Positions 1-8,619 are shown, counted from the stretch's first letter. The stretch is DNA of 64,000 bases from Streptomyces sp. R44 (GCF_041053105.1 NZ_CP163444.1:5270001-5334000), one strand, 5' to 3'. The notes: generated by a model not told the origin, from the letters alone. Program-made: numbers and translations.

Positions 1-1073
1 AGCAGCCAGTCGTACGAGGTGACCCGGGCGAGCGCGTGCTCGGGCACCGCGCGCTGGACGGCGGTCTGCCACACGGGGGACAGGAAGCCGAGTCCCGCCT
101 GCGCTAGCCCGTACGCCGCGATCGTCAGCGGCGCGGGGGCGGCGAGCGCGAGCAGGACCAGCGGCAGCGCGTAGGTGGCGAGGCCGAGGTTCGCGGTCAG
201 GACCGGGCGGCGGGGGTTGACCCGGTCGGCGAGCAGCGCCCCGAGGAGGAAGCCGACGGCGCCGACCTGGAGGAGGATGACCCAGGTGGTGGCGCCGCCG
301 AGCCGCTGCACGGCGATCGCGGGCCCGAGGGTCATCAGGACGGCGGCGGCGCCGTTCCAGGCGCTGTGGCCGACGAGGCTGGTCCAGTACCAGTCCCGGG
401 AGCGGACCTCCTGCCAGCCCTCGGCGAGGTCGGCGCGGAGCGAACGGCGCGGGATCGGGACGCGCTTCACCCGTACGGCCGTCAGGAGCAGGGCGCTGAC
501 GGCGAAGGTGGCCGCGTCCAGGACGAACGCCCAGCCGGGGCCCACGGTCAGGACGAGGGTGCCGGCGAGCGCGGGTCCGGCGAGGCGGCTGCCGCTCTGG
601 GCGACGCTCATGGCGGCGTTGGCCCGGTGCAGCGACTCCGCCTCCACCGTGCCCTTCACCAGGGGCGAGCCGGTCGGCATGGCGAAGGCTCCGGCCGCCC
701 CGCCGAGGGCCTCGGCGACCGCGAGGACGGCGAGGCTGGGGGTGCCGCCGAGCAGCTGGACGCCGACGACGAGCTGGGTGGCGCAGCGTACGAGATCGGT
801 GGTGAGCGCGACCGTACGGGCGTCGAAACGGTCCCCGACGACGCCTCCCACCGGCAGCAGGAGCAGCTTGGGGACCATCGCGCAGCCGAGGACCAGGGCG
901 AGCGCCGAGGTGGAGCCGGTGGCCTCCAGGACGGCGAGGGCCAGGGCGGCGGGGATGGCGGCGTCGCCGAGGAGGGAGAGGGCGCGTCCGGTGAAGAGGA
1001 GGCGGAAGGAGCGGGTGCGCAGGGGGTGGGGGACGGGCGGGGGCGCGACGGGGCGCTGGGAGGCGGTGGCCAT
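1..1073 (-). CDS. MFS transporter (EntS/MFS_3-like), C-terminus cut by window edge
   Basis: The minus-strand reading frame opens with ATG at 1073 and stays open to the window edge (about 357 codons). The N-terminus, which I translated by hand, has a short polar leader and then the segment GRALSLLGDAAIPAALALAV, typical of MFS_3 exporters. The first inter-helix loop follows in VGGVVGDRFDAR, the usual G-x-x-x-D-R-x-x-R signature. It is a predicted multi-helix membrane exporter. It is divergent from a MarR regulator and the shared 85-bp spacer holds palindromes, so MarR control is the obvious inference. The substrate cannot be told. Confidence 0.85.
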   Translation of the reverse strand, partial: MATASQRPVAPPPVPHPLRTRSFRLLFTGRALSLLGDAAIPAALALAVLEATGSTSALALVLGCAMVPKLLLLPVGGVVGDRFDARTVALTTDLVRCATQLVVGVQLLGGTPSLAVLAVAEALGGAAGAFAMPTGSPLVKGTVEAESLHRANAAMSVAQSGSRLAGPALAGTLVLTVGPGWAFVLDAATFAVSALLLTAVRVKRVPIPRRSLRADLAEGWQEVRSRDWYWTSLVGHSAWNGAAAVLMTLGPAIAVQRLGGATTWVILLQVGAVGFLLGALLADRVNPRRPVLTANLGLATYALPLVLLALAAPAPLTIAAYGLAQAGLGFLSPVWQTAVQRAVPEHALARVTSYDWL

Positions 1074-1082
1074 GGACCGCAG

Positions 1083-1131
1083 AGTATTTCGGCACCGAAT
1101 AATTCGTCAACGAAATACTTCTCGTGAGAAG
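1083..1131. promoter_or_regulatory. Nested palindromic MarR operator
   Basis: AGTATTTCG (1083-1091) and CGAAATACT (1111-1119) form a perfect 9-bp inverted repeat centred on 1101. Inside it CGAAT-A-ATTCG (1096-1106) is a second perfect palindrome with the same centre. A third, CTTCTC-GT-GAGAAG, lies at 1118-1131. This AT-rich island in a GC-rich genome sits between the divergent MFS and MarR starts, so it is the likely MarR binding site. A TACGAT -10 candidate (1147-1152) puts the MarR transcript start at or next to its ATG. Confidence 0.7.
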
Positions 1132-1158
1132 AGTGCCCCGCCGACGTACGATCACCCC

Positions 1159-1704
1159 ATGGCGCACCCCGAGGAACCGCAGGAACCGCAGGAACCGCGC
1201 GACTGGACCGACGACCACGTCGCCCGCTGGCAGCCCGTCCTGCCCGGCCTCGACCCCGTCATCGAAGGCGCGGTCACCCGGATGAAGAAGCTCTCGGTCC
1301 ATCTGCGCCGGGTCAGGGAGCAGTCCCTCGTCGACTTCGACCTGGAGCGCCACGAGTTCGACACCCTCCACAAGCTCGCGGGCCGCGGCGGCAGCGCCGC
1401 CCCCTCCGAACTCGCCCAGGACCTCGACCTGGCCCCCGCCTCCGTCTCCGGGCGCCTCGACGTCCTGGAGAAGCGCGGCTTCGTCCGCCGCACCCCGTCC
1501 ACGACCGACCGGCGCCGGGTCGTCGTCGAACTCACCGCGTCCGGCCGGGAGACCTGGCTCGGCGCGATGGACGTCCTCGGCCACGAGGAGTACCGGCTGC
1601 TCGGTGTCCTCGGCCCCGAGGAGCGCGTCCTGCTCAACGACCTGCTGCGCCGGATCATGGTCGAGGCCGAGGCGGGCGGCCCCGCCCAGGGCTGGCACGC
1701 CTGA
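1159..1704 (+). CDS. MarR family transcriptional regulator
   Basis: This 181-residue protein has a winged-helix MarR domain. Helices around residues 60-100 include ELAQDLDLAPASVSGRLDVL (recognition helix), and the wing TPSTTDRRRVVVELTASG has the family D-x-R hallmark (TDRR). The start at 1159 is preferred because the frame upstream is antisense to the MFS gene. No Shine-Dalgarno is visible, and a TACGAT -10 seven bases upstream suggests a leaderless mRNA. It is divergent from the MFS exporter and likely represses it and itself. The ligand is unknown. Confidence 0.93.
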   Translation: MAHPEEPQEPQEPRDWTDDHVARWQPVLPGLDPVIEGAVTRMKKLSVHLRRVREQSLVDFDLERHEFDTLHKLAGRGGSAAPSELAQDLDLAPASVSGRLDVLEKRGFVRRTPSTTDRRRVVVELTASGRETWLGAMDVLGHEEYRLLGVLGPEERVLLNDLLRRIMVEAEAGGPAQGWHA

Positions 1705-1741
1705 CGGGGCGCTGTCAGTGGCCGTCCCTACGCTGCTCGGC

Positions 1742-2038
1742 ATGGGAACGGTGACCTTCGTCGACGAGACGACCTCGGGGGGCCGCACGGCCGGCCCCCG
1801 CCTGCCCGTCACGGAAGAACGGCTCACCCTGCGGGAGCTGATCCGCCGCCGGGTCGCCCACGAGGCGGCCGCCGCCGACGCCGAAGCGGCCTTCGCCCGG
1901 GCCGTCGAGGCCTTCGGGCGCAACGGCTTCCTGGTCCTGGTGGGCGACCGTCAGATCGAGGAGCTCGACGAGACGGTGACGGTGGGTCCGGAGACCGAGG
2001 TCGTCTTCCTCAGACTCGTTCCCCTGGTCGGCGGCTGA
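1742..2038 (+). CDS. Small ubiquitin-fold-like protein with C-terminal Gly-Gly
   Basis: This 98-residue protein has the order strand, strand, helix, strand, strand expected of a beta-grasp. MGTVTFVDET opens it, followed by LTLRELIRRRVAHEAAAA (helix), FLVLVGDRQIEELDETVTV, then TEVVFLRLVPLVGG at the very end. The terminal VGG resembles ThiS, MoaD and ubiquitin-like tails, which are adenylated or conjugated at the last glycine. The fold is inferred from pattern only. No E1, JAB peptidase or DUF4132 gene is adjacent. The start is ATG 1742 with TACGCT (1729-1734) as a possible -10, which implies a leaderless mRNA. Function is unknown. Confidence 0.75.
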   Translation: MGTVTFVDETTSGGRTAGPRLPVTEERLTLRELIRRRVAHEAAAADAEAAFARAVEAFGRNGFLVLVGDRQIEELDETVTVGPETEVVFLRLVPLVGG

Positions 2039-2048
2039 ACGACCTCCG

Positions 2049-2591
2049 TCACATGCTCAGCGAGCGCGCGTAGTTGAGCTGCCCCATCACCCACTGGAAG
2101 GTGTCCGGCCCGGTCGCCGGGATCATCGTCGAGTGGTGGCGCCCGCCGCTGGTGACCGTGACCTGGATGAAGCCGGTCGTGGTCTTCTCCTTCATCAGCA
2201 GGAACAGCAGGCCGAGCAGGCAGAAGATGAAGAAGATCACGGCGAGGACGATCGCCACGGTCGGCATCTTCTCCTCGGTCCGCGACATGTCCATCGCGTT
2301 CCACACGGCGCCCTTGAGGGGCATGTTCCCGGCCGGCGTGATGATCTGGTCGCCGACCACGGTGATGTCACCGAGGCTCAGCACCGGCGCCCCGCCGCCC
2401 GCCGGCGCGTGCTGCGGCGGCACCGGCACGCCGCCCGGCAGGGTCGGCTGGTAGGGCGGCGGCGTCTGCGGGTACCCGTACGCCGGTGCCCCGGGCGCCG
2501 CGTCCTGCGGATACCCGTAGGCCGGCGTCCCGCCCTGCTGCCCCGGCCCCCACTTGTACTCACCCTCCGCGTAAGGGTTCGGCTCGCTCAT
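2049..2591 (-). CDS. Proline/tyrosine-rich single-pass membrane protein, unknown function
   Basis: This 180-residue protein starts at ATG 2591. Residues 1-65 are low-complexity, rich in Pro, Gly and Tyr, with repeated AYGYPQ motifs. A small folded segment follows, then one strong transmembrane helix (about residues 110-133, VAIVLAVIFFIFCLLGLLFL). The remaining ~45 residues are beta-rich and include TGFIQVTVTSGGRHHSTMIP. It lies downstream of the sdh terminator on the same strand but is probably a separate unit. Similar proteins are common in actinobacteria without an assigned role. Confidence 0.85.
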   Translation of the reverse strand: MSEPNPYAEGEYKWGPGQQGGTPAYGYPQDAAPGAPAYGYPQTPPPYQPTLPGGVPVPPQHAPAGGGAPVLSLGDITVVGDQIITPAGNMPLKGAVWNAMDMSRTEEKMPTVAIVLAVIFFIFCLLGLLFLLMKEKTTTGFIQVTVTSGGRHHSTMIPATGPDTFQWVMGQLNYARSLSM

Positions 2592-2611
2592 CAGTCCCCG
2601 TCCTCCACAAA

Positions 2612-2656
2612 GAAAAAAGCCCGCTCCTGCACGCCGCAGCGTACAGAAGCGGGCTT
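2612..2656 (-). terminator. Rho-independent terminator of the sdh operon
   Basis: AAGCCCGCT (2617-2625) pairs with AGCGGGCTT (2648-2656). Read on the minus strand, the stem is followed by a run of six or seven U residues (plus-strand A tract at about 2612-2618). It lies 17 bases past the sdhB stop. This is one of the few classical U-tract terminators in the window. Confidence 0.85.
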
Positions 2657-2672
2657 CCCGCCGTACCAGTGG

Positions 2673-3431
2673 TCAGAAACGACGCGTGATCAGCGCGCGC
2701 TTCACTTCCTGGATGGCCTTGGTGACCTCGATGCCACGCGGGCACGCGTCGGTGCAGTTGAACGTCGTGCGGCAGCGCCACACGCCGTCCTTGTCGTTCA
2801 GGATCTCCAGGCGCTGCTCGCCCGCCTCGTCACGCGAGTCGAAGATGAAGCGGTGCGCGTTGACGATCGCGGCCGGACCGAAGTACTGGCCGTCGTTCCA
2901 GAAGACCGGGCAGGACGACGTGCACGCGGCGCACAGGATGCACTTCGTGGTGTCGTCGAAGCGCTCGCGGTCCTCGGCGGACTGCAGACGCTCGCGCGTC
3001 GGCTCGTTGCCCTTGGTGACCAGGAACGGCATGACGTCCCGGTACGCCTGGAAGAACGGCTCCATGTCGACCACGAGGTCCTTGAGGACCGTGAGGCCCT
3101 TGATGGCCTCGACCGTGATCGGCTTCTCCGGGTTGATGTCCTTGATCAGCGTCTTGCAGGCGAGCCTGTTCTTGCCGTTGATCCGCATCGCGTCGGAGCC
3201 GCAGATGCCGTGCGCGCAGGAGCGACGGAAGGTCAGCGTGCCGTCGACGTCCCACTTGATCTTGTGAAGGGCGTCGAGGACACGCTCCTTCGGGTCGATC
3301 TCGATCTGGAAGTCCTCCCAGACCGCGGCGTCCGAGACCTCGGGGTTGAAGCGCCGGATGCGCATCGTGACCGTGATGTACGGGGAGGCGGCGGACTCCG
3401 CCTCGACCTTGTCCAGTACGGGGGTAGCCAT
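2673..3431 (-). CDS. sdhB: Succinate dehydrogenase iron-sulfur subunit
   Basis: This 252-residue protein carries electrons from the SdhA flavin to quinone through three Fe-S clusters at the membrane face. The [2Fe-2S] ligands are in CAHGICGSDAMRINGKNRLAC. The [4Fe-4S]/[3Fe-4S] ligands are in CILCAACTSSCPVFW and CRTTFNCTDACPRGIEVTKA. The length is normal for the family. Its ATG at 3431 shares one base with the sdhA stop (TGATG), so translation is coupled. It is the last gene of sdhCDAB. Confidence 0.98.
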   Translation of the reverse strand: MATPVLDKVEAESAASPYITVTMRIRRFNPEVSDAAVWEDFQIEIDPKERVLDALHKIKWDVDGTLTFRRSCAHGICGSDAMRINGKNRLACKTLIKDINPEKPITVEAIKGLTVLKDLVVDMEPFFQAYRDVMPFLVTKGNEPTRERLQSAEDRERFDDTTKCILCAACTSSCPVFWNDGQYFGPAAIVNAHRFIFDSRDEAGEQRLEILNDKDGVWRCRTTFNCTDACPRGIEVTKAIQEVKRALITRRF

Positions 3432-5185
3432 CAGTACTTACGCTCCATCGGCTGGTAGCGGGTCGTCACGACCGGCTTGTAGTCGAGACGGACGGTCTCG
3501 GAGCCGTCCTCGCCGACCTCGCGGTACGCCATGGTGTGGCGCATGAAGTTGACGTCGTCGCGGTTCGGGTAGTCCTCGCGGTAGTGACCGCCGCGGGACT
3601 CCTTGCGCGCCAGGGCCGAGACGGCCATGACCTCGGCCAGTTCGAGCAGGTTGCCCAGCTCGATGGCCTCCAGGAGGTCCGTGTTGAAGCGCTTGCCCTT
3701 GTCCTGGATGGACACGTTCTCGTAGCGCTCGCGCAGCTCGGCGATCTTCTCGACGGCCGTCTTGATGGTCTGCTCCGTGCGGAACACCATCACGTTGGCG
3801 TCCATCGTCTCCTGGAGCTCACGGCGCAGGTCGGCGACCCGCTCGTTGCCCGTGGAGTTGCGCAGCTTCTCGATCTGCGCGACGACGAGCGCCTCGGGGT
3901 TCTCCGGCAGCTCGACGTAGTCGTGCTTCGCGGAGTACTCGGCGGCGGCGATGCCGGAGCGCTTGCCGAAGACGTTGATGTCGAGCAGCGAGTTGGTGCC
4001 GAGGCGGTTGGCGCCGTGCACCGACACGCAGGCGACCTCGCCGGCCGCGTACAGGCCCGGGACGACGGTGGTGTTGTCCGAGAGGACCTCACCCTCGACG
4101 TTCGTCGGGATGCCGCCCATGGCGTAGTGCGCGGTGGGCTGGATCGGGATCGGGTCCGTGTACGGCTCGATGCCGAGGTACGTACGGGCGAACTCGGTGA
4201 TGTCCGGGAGCTTGGCGTCGAGCTGCTCCGGCGGAAGGTGCGTCAGGTCCAGGTAGACGTGGTCGCCCTCGGGACCGCAGCCGCGGCCCTCGCGGATCTC
4301 CGTGTAGATGGAGCGGGAGACGACGTCACGGGACGCGAGGTCCTTCATGACCGGCGCGTACTTCTCCATGAAGCGCTCGCCGTCCTTGTTGCGGAGGATG
4401 CCGCCCTCACCACGGGCGCCCTCCGTCAGCAGGATGCCCATGCGCCAGATGCCCGTCGGGTGGAACTGGAAGAACTCCATGTCCTCCAGGGGCAGACCGC
4501 GGCGGTAGCAGGCGGCCTGGCCGTCACCGGTCAGGGTGTGCGCGTTGGAGGTCACCTTGAAGAACTTGCCGGTGCCGCCGGAGGCGTAGATCACGGCCTT
4601 CGCCTGGAAGATGTGGATCTCGCCGGTGGCCAGCTCGTAGGCGACGACGCCCGCGGAGTGCTTGACCCCGTCGACCTCGGTGATCAGCTGGTCCAGGACG
4701 TAGAACTCGTTGAAGAACTCCACGCCCTCCTTGACGCAGTTCTGGTACAGCGTCTGGAGGATCATGTGGCCGGTGCGGTCCGCGGCGTAGCAGGACCGGC
4801 GGACCGGGGCCTCGCCGTGGTTGCGGGAGTGACCGCCGAAGCGGCGCTGGTCGATCGTCCCGTTGGGCGTCCGGTTGAACGGCAGGCCCATCTTCTCCAG
4901 GTCGAGGACGGCGTCGATGGCCTCCTTCGCCAGGATCTCGGCGGCGTCCTGGTCGACCAGGTAGTCACCGCCCTTGACCGTGTCGAAGGTGTGCCACTCC
5001 CAGTTGTCCTCCTCCACGTTCGCCAGCGCGGCGGCCATGCCGCCCTGCGCGGCGCCCGTGTGGGAGCGGGTGGGGTAGAGCTTCGTCAGGACGGCGGTGC
5101 GGCTGCGCTTCGTCGACTCGATGGCGGCGCGCATGCCGGCGCCGCCGGCGCCGACGATGACGGTGTCGTACTTGTGGATCTTCAT
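3431..5185 (-). CDS. sdhA: Succinate dehydrogenase flavoprotein subunit
   Basis: This 584-residue catalytic subunit oxidises succinate to fumarate in the TCA cycle and respiratory complex II. The N-terminal FAD-binding motif is VIVGAGGAGMRAAIES. The covalent-flavin histidine is in RSHTGAAQGGMAAAL. The substrate region HPTGIW, the active-site region RGEGGILRN, and AHYAMGGIPTN are all present. It lies between sdhD (25-bp gap) and sdhB (1-base overlap). Confidence 0.98.
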   Translation of the reverse strand: MKIHKYDTVIVGAGGAGMRAAIESTKRSRTAVLTKLYPTRSHTGAAQGGMAAALANVEEDNWEWHTFDTVKGGDYLVDQDAAEILAKEAIDAVLDLEKMGLPFNRTPNGTIDQRRFGGHSRNHGEAPVRRSCYAADRTGHMILQTLYQNCVKEGVEFFNEFYVLDQLITEVDGVKHSAGVVAYELATGEIHIFQAKAVIYASGGTGKFFKVTSNAHTLTGDGQAACYRRGLPLEDMEFFQFHPTGIWRMGILLTEGARGEGGILRNKDGERFMEKYAPVMKDLASRDVVSRSIYTEIREGRGCGPEGDHVYLDLTHLPPEQLDAKLPDITEFARTYLGIEPYTDPIPIQPTAHYAMGGIPTNVEGEVLSDNTTVVPGLYAAGEVACVSVHGANRLGTNSLLDINVFGKRSGIAAAEYSAKHDYVELPENPEALVVAQIEKLRNSTGNERVADLRRELQETMDANVMVFRTEQTIKTAVEKIAELRERYENVSIQDKGKRFNTDLLEAIELGNLLELAEVMAVSALARKESRGGHYREDYPNRDDVNFMRHTMAYREVGEDGSETVRLDYKPVVTTRYQPMERKY

Positions 5186-5210
5186 GACGTGGATTACCTC
5201 AGCCCCGTGC

Positions 5211-5690
5211 CTAGCGGATGTTCGGGTCGAAGGTGAAGATCACCAGCGTGCCCAGAAGGATGGTGAACACCGTGGCGGTGTACAGCAGGCCCTTGAGCCA
5301 CAGGCGCGTGTTGGCCCGCTCCGCGTAGTCGTTGATGACCGTACGGAGACCGTTGGCGCCGTGCAGCATGGCGAGCCAGAGCATCAGCAGGTCCCAGACC
5401 TGCCAGAACGGGGACGCCCAGCGGCCGGCCACGAAGGCGAAGCCGACCTTGGTGACGCCGCCGTCCAGGAAGAGCTGGATCAGCAGGTGGCCGAGGACCA
5501 GGACGACGAGGACCACGCCCGAGAGGCGCATGAAGAGCCACGCGGCCATCTCGAAGTTGCCGCGGGTCGCGCGCGGGGTCTTGCCCGTGCGCTTGCGGGG
5601 GGCCTCGATGTACGGCGCGGGGTTGTCCACGTCGTAGTGCGCGCCGCCCTCGACGGGGCCGATCGCTGCGGAGGTCGTGTCAGCAGACAT
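5211..5690 (-). CDS. sdhD: Succinate dehydrogenase hydrophobic membrane anchor subunit
   Basis: This 159-residue protein has a hydrophilic N-terminus and three transmembrane helices (about residues 48-70, 87-110 and 125-150). LHGANGLRTVINDY contains the histidine and Arg/Asp residues expected near heme b and the quinone site. With SdhC it anchors SdhAB to the membrane. It begins 8 bases after sdhC ends and ends 25 bases before sdhA. Confidence 0.95.
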   Translation of the reverse strand: MSADTTSAAIGPVEGGAHYDVDNPAPYIEAPRKRTGKTPRATRGNFEMAAWLFMRLSGVVLVVLVLGHLLIQLFLDGGVTKVGFAFVAGRWASPFWQVWDLLMLWLAMLHGANGLRTVINDYAERANTRLWLKGLLYTATVFTILLGTLVIFTFDPNIR

Positions 5691-5698
5691 GAGTGGCG

Positions 5699-6079
5699 TC
5701 AGCTCCCGAACAGTTCACGTGCGGCGTGGCCGAGGACGGGGTACAGCGAGCCCGCCATCAGCACGACCCAGATGCCCACGACGGTCCAGAGCATCTGCTT
5801 CTGGTAGCGCGGGCCCTTGGACCAGAAGTCCACGGCGATGACCCGGAGGCCGTTCAGCGCGTGGAAGAGGATGGCGGCGACCAGGCCGTACTCCAGAAGA
5901 GCGACGATCGGCGTCTTGTAGGTCGCGACGACCTCGTCGTACGCCTCGGGGGAGACGCGGACGAGAGCGGTGTCCAGCACGTGTACGAACAGGAAGAAGA
6001 AGATGAGGACGCCGGTGACTCGATGAGCCACCCAGCTCCACATTCCTTCCCGGCCGCGGTACAGCGTTCCAGCCGGCAC
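5699..6079 (-). CDS. sdhC: Succinate dehydrogenase cytochrome b556 subunit
   Basis: This 126-residue, three-helix protein is the first gene of sdhCDAB. MWSWVAHRVTGVLIFFFLFVH carries the conserved Ser/His/Arg quinone-site region, and FHALNGLRVIAVDFW the heme-ligand histidine. The upstream region (6080-6271) has no other gene. It contains an inverted pair GTGTGAT (6209-6215) and ATCACAC (6236-6242) that could be regulatory. I rate that pair as weak. Confidence 0.95.
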   Translation of the reverse strand: MPAGTLYRGREGMWSWVAHRVTGVLIFFFLFVHVLDTALVRVSPEAYDEVVATYKTPIVALLEYGLVAAILFHALNGLRVIAVDFWSKGPRYQKQMLWTVVGIWVVLMAGSLYPVLGHAARELFGS

Positions 6080-6271
6080 GGAAAAACCCTCCGGGAGCGG
6101 GGATCAGGGCCGGCCGGCTTCTCTGTCGGTCAGACCCGGCCGGGTACGGTCCACCGGCCCCGGTCATCGTAGCGACGACTTGTCGGTTCGCTCGCGCGGG
6201 GTCCATCGGTGTGATCAAACAGGCACGGACGGACTATCACACGGCCCCGAATCGCCGCATTTCGGACGAAT

Positions 6272-6865
6272 TCACGGCGTGGTGACGCCGAAGGTGAGGC
6301 GGGCGCGGGCGAGCCGGCGGAGTTCGTCGGCGGCCACCACCCGCTCCTCCTCCGGTTCGTTGCCGAGACGTGACCGGATACCGGCCAGTACGCGGTCGAG
6401 ACGCTCGTCGGGCCGGACTCCGTCCAGGCTGATCACGAACGCGTGCCCGAAGCGGCTCTCGTACGCGGCGTGCGCGGCGCCCAGCGCCATGAGGGCCGCC
6501 GGCGGGGCGTCGGGGTGCGGGGCGGCGGCGGACTCGGCGGCGAGCGCCTCGTCCAGCTCGGCCCGTGACAGGTCGTAGCAGGCCTCGTCCGCGGCGGCGA
6601 GCAGGGCGTCGAGCGTCGGGTAGGGGCGGTGCGCGCTCACCCGTTCGGCCCAGCGCCGACTCGCACAGCAATCGAACAGGAGTGCCTCCGCGGCCCCGGC
6701 CGACGCGGCGTTGAAGCGGACGAGCCCGGAGAGATGCCGGGCCGCGCCCTGCTGGGTAGGTATCGCAGGCGTGTCCGTGGAGCCCGGCTTCCGGCAGGGG
6801 GCGTGGGTGTCGCGGGTCAGCGTGGGCTCCGGTACTCCGGGACGGGCGGGGTGGGCGTGACGCAA
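6272..6865 (-). CDS. OHCU decarboxylase-like protein (divergent), start uncertain
   Basis: The C-terminal 160 residues match the 2-oxo-4-hydroxy-4-carboxy-5-ureidoimidazoline decarboxylase family of urate degradation. Family-like segments are GLVRFNAASAGAAEALLFDC, YESRFGHAFVISLDG, and the R-LGN-E-EE-R tail. The usual HPRIG motif and following catalytic-Glu loop are replaced by a short HPDAPP segment, so activity is doubtful. No ATG exists. A TTG at 6865 and a GTG at 6913 are in frame, neither with a good Shine-Dalgarno. The conserved domain starts near 6742. No other urate genes are adjacent. Confidence 0.75.
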   Translation of the reverse strand: MRHAHPARPGVPEPTLTRDTHAPCRKPGSTDTPAIPTQQGAARHLSGLVRFNAASAGAAEALLFDCCASRRWAERVSAHRPYPTLDALLAAADEACYDLSRAELDEALAAESAAAPHPDAPPAALMALGAAHAAYESRFGHAFVISLDGVRPDERLDRVLAGIRSRLGNEPEEERVVAADELRRLARARLTFGVTTP

Positions 6866-7002
6866 CGTTATCGACGGGATGAGGGAAGTGTCCGACGGAT
6901 GCGCGAATTTCACCCGGAAGGGAGAGTTTCGGAACACATGATGGACGATCGGCTTCCGGCTCCGTCGACTGGTCGGACCCTCGTCCGTGGGGGAGGATCC
7001 GA

Positions 7003-8619
7003 GTGATGCGTTACTCCTTCCGGGGGCCTCGCCGGGGCCCCGCACTTCTGGCGACCGCGGTGGCACTGGCCACCGTGGCGGCCTGCTCGAACGGTTCTCC
7101 GTCAGGTCCGACCACCCCGGGCGCCTCCGCGAGCAGCGCGCCCACGAGCGCCGCGCCGACCACCCCGGCACCGAAACCGACGCCGACGAAGACCTACCCC
7201 CTCTCCACCGCGCCGCGCACCATCCCCTCCGTCAGTGCCCACGAGGCCGCCCGCGGTCCCGGCTGGAAGCCCGCGCCCACGGGCGGGGTCGTCCTCGCCG
7301 CGAACAGCGAGGCCCTCGCCGACGAGGGCCGGCTGATCGCGGGGGAGCTCGGCATCCCGTACCGCGGCGCCGCCGCGGCCGGACCCGGGGACGTGGAGCT
7401 GGCCGTGGGCGGGACGGGCGCCCCCGAGTCGTACACCCTGACGGTCCGCGACGGCCGCGTCCGGATCGCGGGCCCCGACGAGGCCGGCGTCTTCTACGGC
7501 ACCCGCACCCTCAAGCAGTCGGTCAAGGCCACCGGCGCGATGCCCGAGGGGACCGTCACCGACCGGCCGGCGAAGCCGCAGCGCGGACTCAACGTCGACA
7601 TCGCCCGCAAGCCCTTCACCGCCGCCTGGATCGAGGACCGCATCCGCGAGATGGGCGACCTCAAGCTCAACCAGCTCGGGCTGCACTTCTCCGACGACCA
7701 GGGCTTCCGGATCGAGTCCGCGAGCCACCCCGAGGTCGTCTCCGCGCAGCACCTCACCAAGGCCGAGGTCCGCCGGATCCTCGCCCTCGCGGCGAGCCGC
7801 CACGTCACGGTGATCCCCGAGATCGACTCCCCGGGGCACCTCGGCGCCGTCATCGCCGCCCACCCGAACCTCCAGCTGGTCAGCGCGAGCGGCCGGACCC
7901 CGCGCGGGGCCGTGGACATCTCCGACCCCGACTCGGCGCGGATCGTCGACGACCTGCTGCGCGAGTACGCCCAGCTGTTCCCCGGGGCCTGGTTCCACCT
8001 CGGCGCCGACGAGTACGTCGCCCTCATGTCGAAGAACCCCGAGGCGACCTACCCGCAGCTGGCGCGGGCCGCGCGCGCGAAGTACGGGCCCTCCGGCCGT
8101 GTCCAGGACCTCGCCACCGGCTGGCTGAACGACCGCGCGGCCGTCGTCCGGCCCGCCGGGAAGATCCCCAAGGCCTGGAACGACGGCTTCTTCACGGGCG
8201 GGGTGGCGACCGCGGCCAAGGACATCGAGGTCGAGTACTGGACGGGCAAGGAGATCGGCGCCCGGCAGCCCGTCTCGTACCTGGGCGCGGGCCGCAAGCT
8301 GGTCAACCTCAACGACCTGTACCTGTATTACGTCCTCGGCCAGCCCAACAAGTTCACGTACCCCACCGGCCGCCGGATCTACGAGGAGTGGACGCCGCTC
8401 GTCGTCCGCGGCCGGACCCCGGTGCCGGCGCGGTACGACTCCCAGATCCTCGGCGCCCGTTTCGCGGTCTGGGGCGACCTGCCGAGGGCCCAGACGCAGG
8501 CTCAGGTGGCAGCCGGTATCCGCCTCCCGCTCACGGCGCTCGCGCAGAAGCTCTGGGACCCGGCGAAACCGACGCTGACCTGGGAGCAGTTCAAGGCGCT
8601 CGCGGCGAAGGTGACCTGA
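7003..8619 (+). CDS. Secreted lipoprotein beta-N-acetylhexosaminidase (GH20)
   Basis: This 538-residue protein has a twin-basic signal and lipobox VAAC (cysteine near residue 28), then a Ser/Thr/Pro linker. The GH20b domain is at about residues 75-175 and the GH20 TIM barrel after that. The catalytic Asp-Glu pair is in HLGADEYV, the strand-1 segment is RGLNVDIARK, and VIPEIDSPGHL is family-typical. It probably trims GlcNAc residues from chitin or cell-wall fragments outside the cell. GGAGG at 6991-6995 serves GTG 7003 or ATG 7006. It is a single-gene unit. Confidence 0.95.
   Translation: MMRYSFRGPRRGPALLATAVALATVAACSNGSPSGPTTPGASASSAPTSAAPTTPAPKPTPTKTYPLSTAPRTIPSVSAHEAARGPGWKPAPTGGVVLAANSEALADEGRLIAGELGIPYRGAAAAGPGDVELAVGGTGAPESYTLTVRDGRVRIAGPDEAGVFYGTRTLKQSVKATGAMPEGTVTDRPAKPQRGLNVDIARKPFTAAWIEDRIREMGDLKLNQLGLHFSDDQGFRIESASHPEVVSAQHLTKAEVRRILALAASRHVTVIPEIDSPGHLGAVIAAHPNLQLVSASGRTPRGAVDISDPDSARIVDDLLREYAQLFPGAWFHLGADEYVALMSKNPEATYPQLARAARAKYGPSGRVQDLATGWLNDRAAVVRPAGKIPKAWNDGFFTGGVATAAKDIEVEYWTGKEIGARQPVSYLGAGRKLVNLNDLYLYYVLGQPNKFTYPTGRRIYEEWTPLVVRGRTPVPARYDSQILGARFAVWGDLPRAQTQAQVAAGIRLPLTALAQKLWDPAKPTLTWEQFKALAAKVT

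Noticed and set aside
366..1127. Plus-strand open frames over the MFS gene
   Set aside because: They are antisense shadows. The minus-strand frame has the MFS signatures and proper start.
6209..6242. GTGTGAT...ATCACAC pair upstream of sdhC as a Crp-type site
   Set aside because: The 20-bp gap between arms is too wide for the usual Crp site and no further support was seen.
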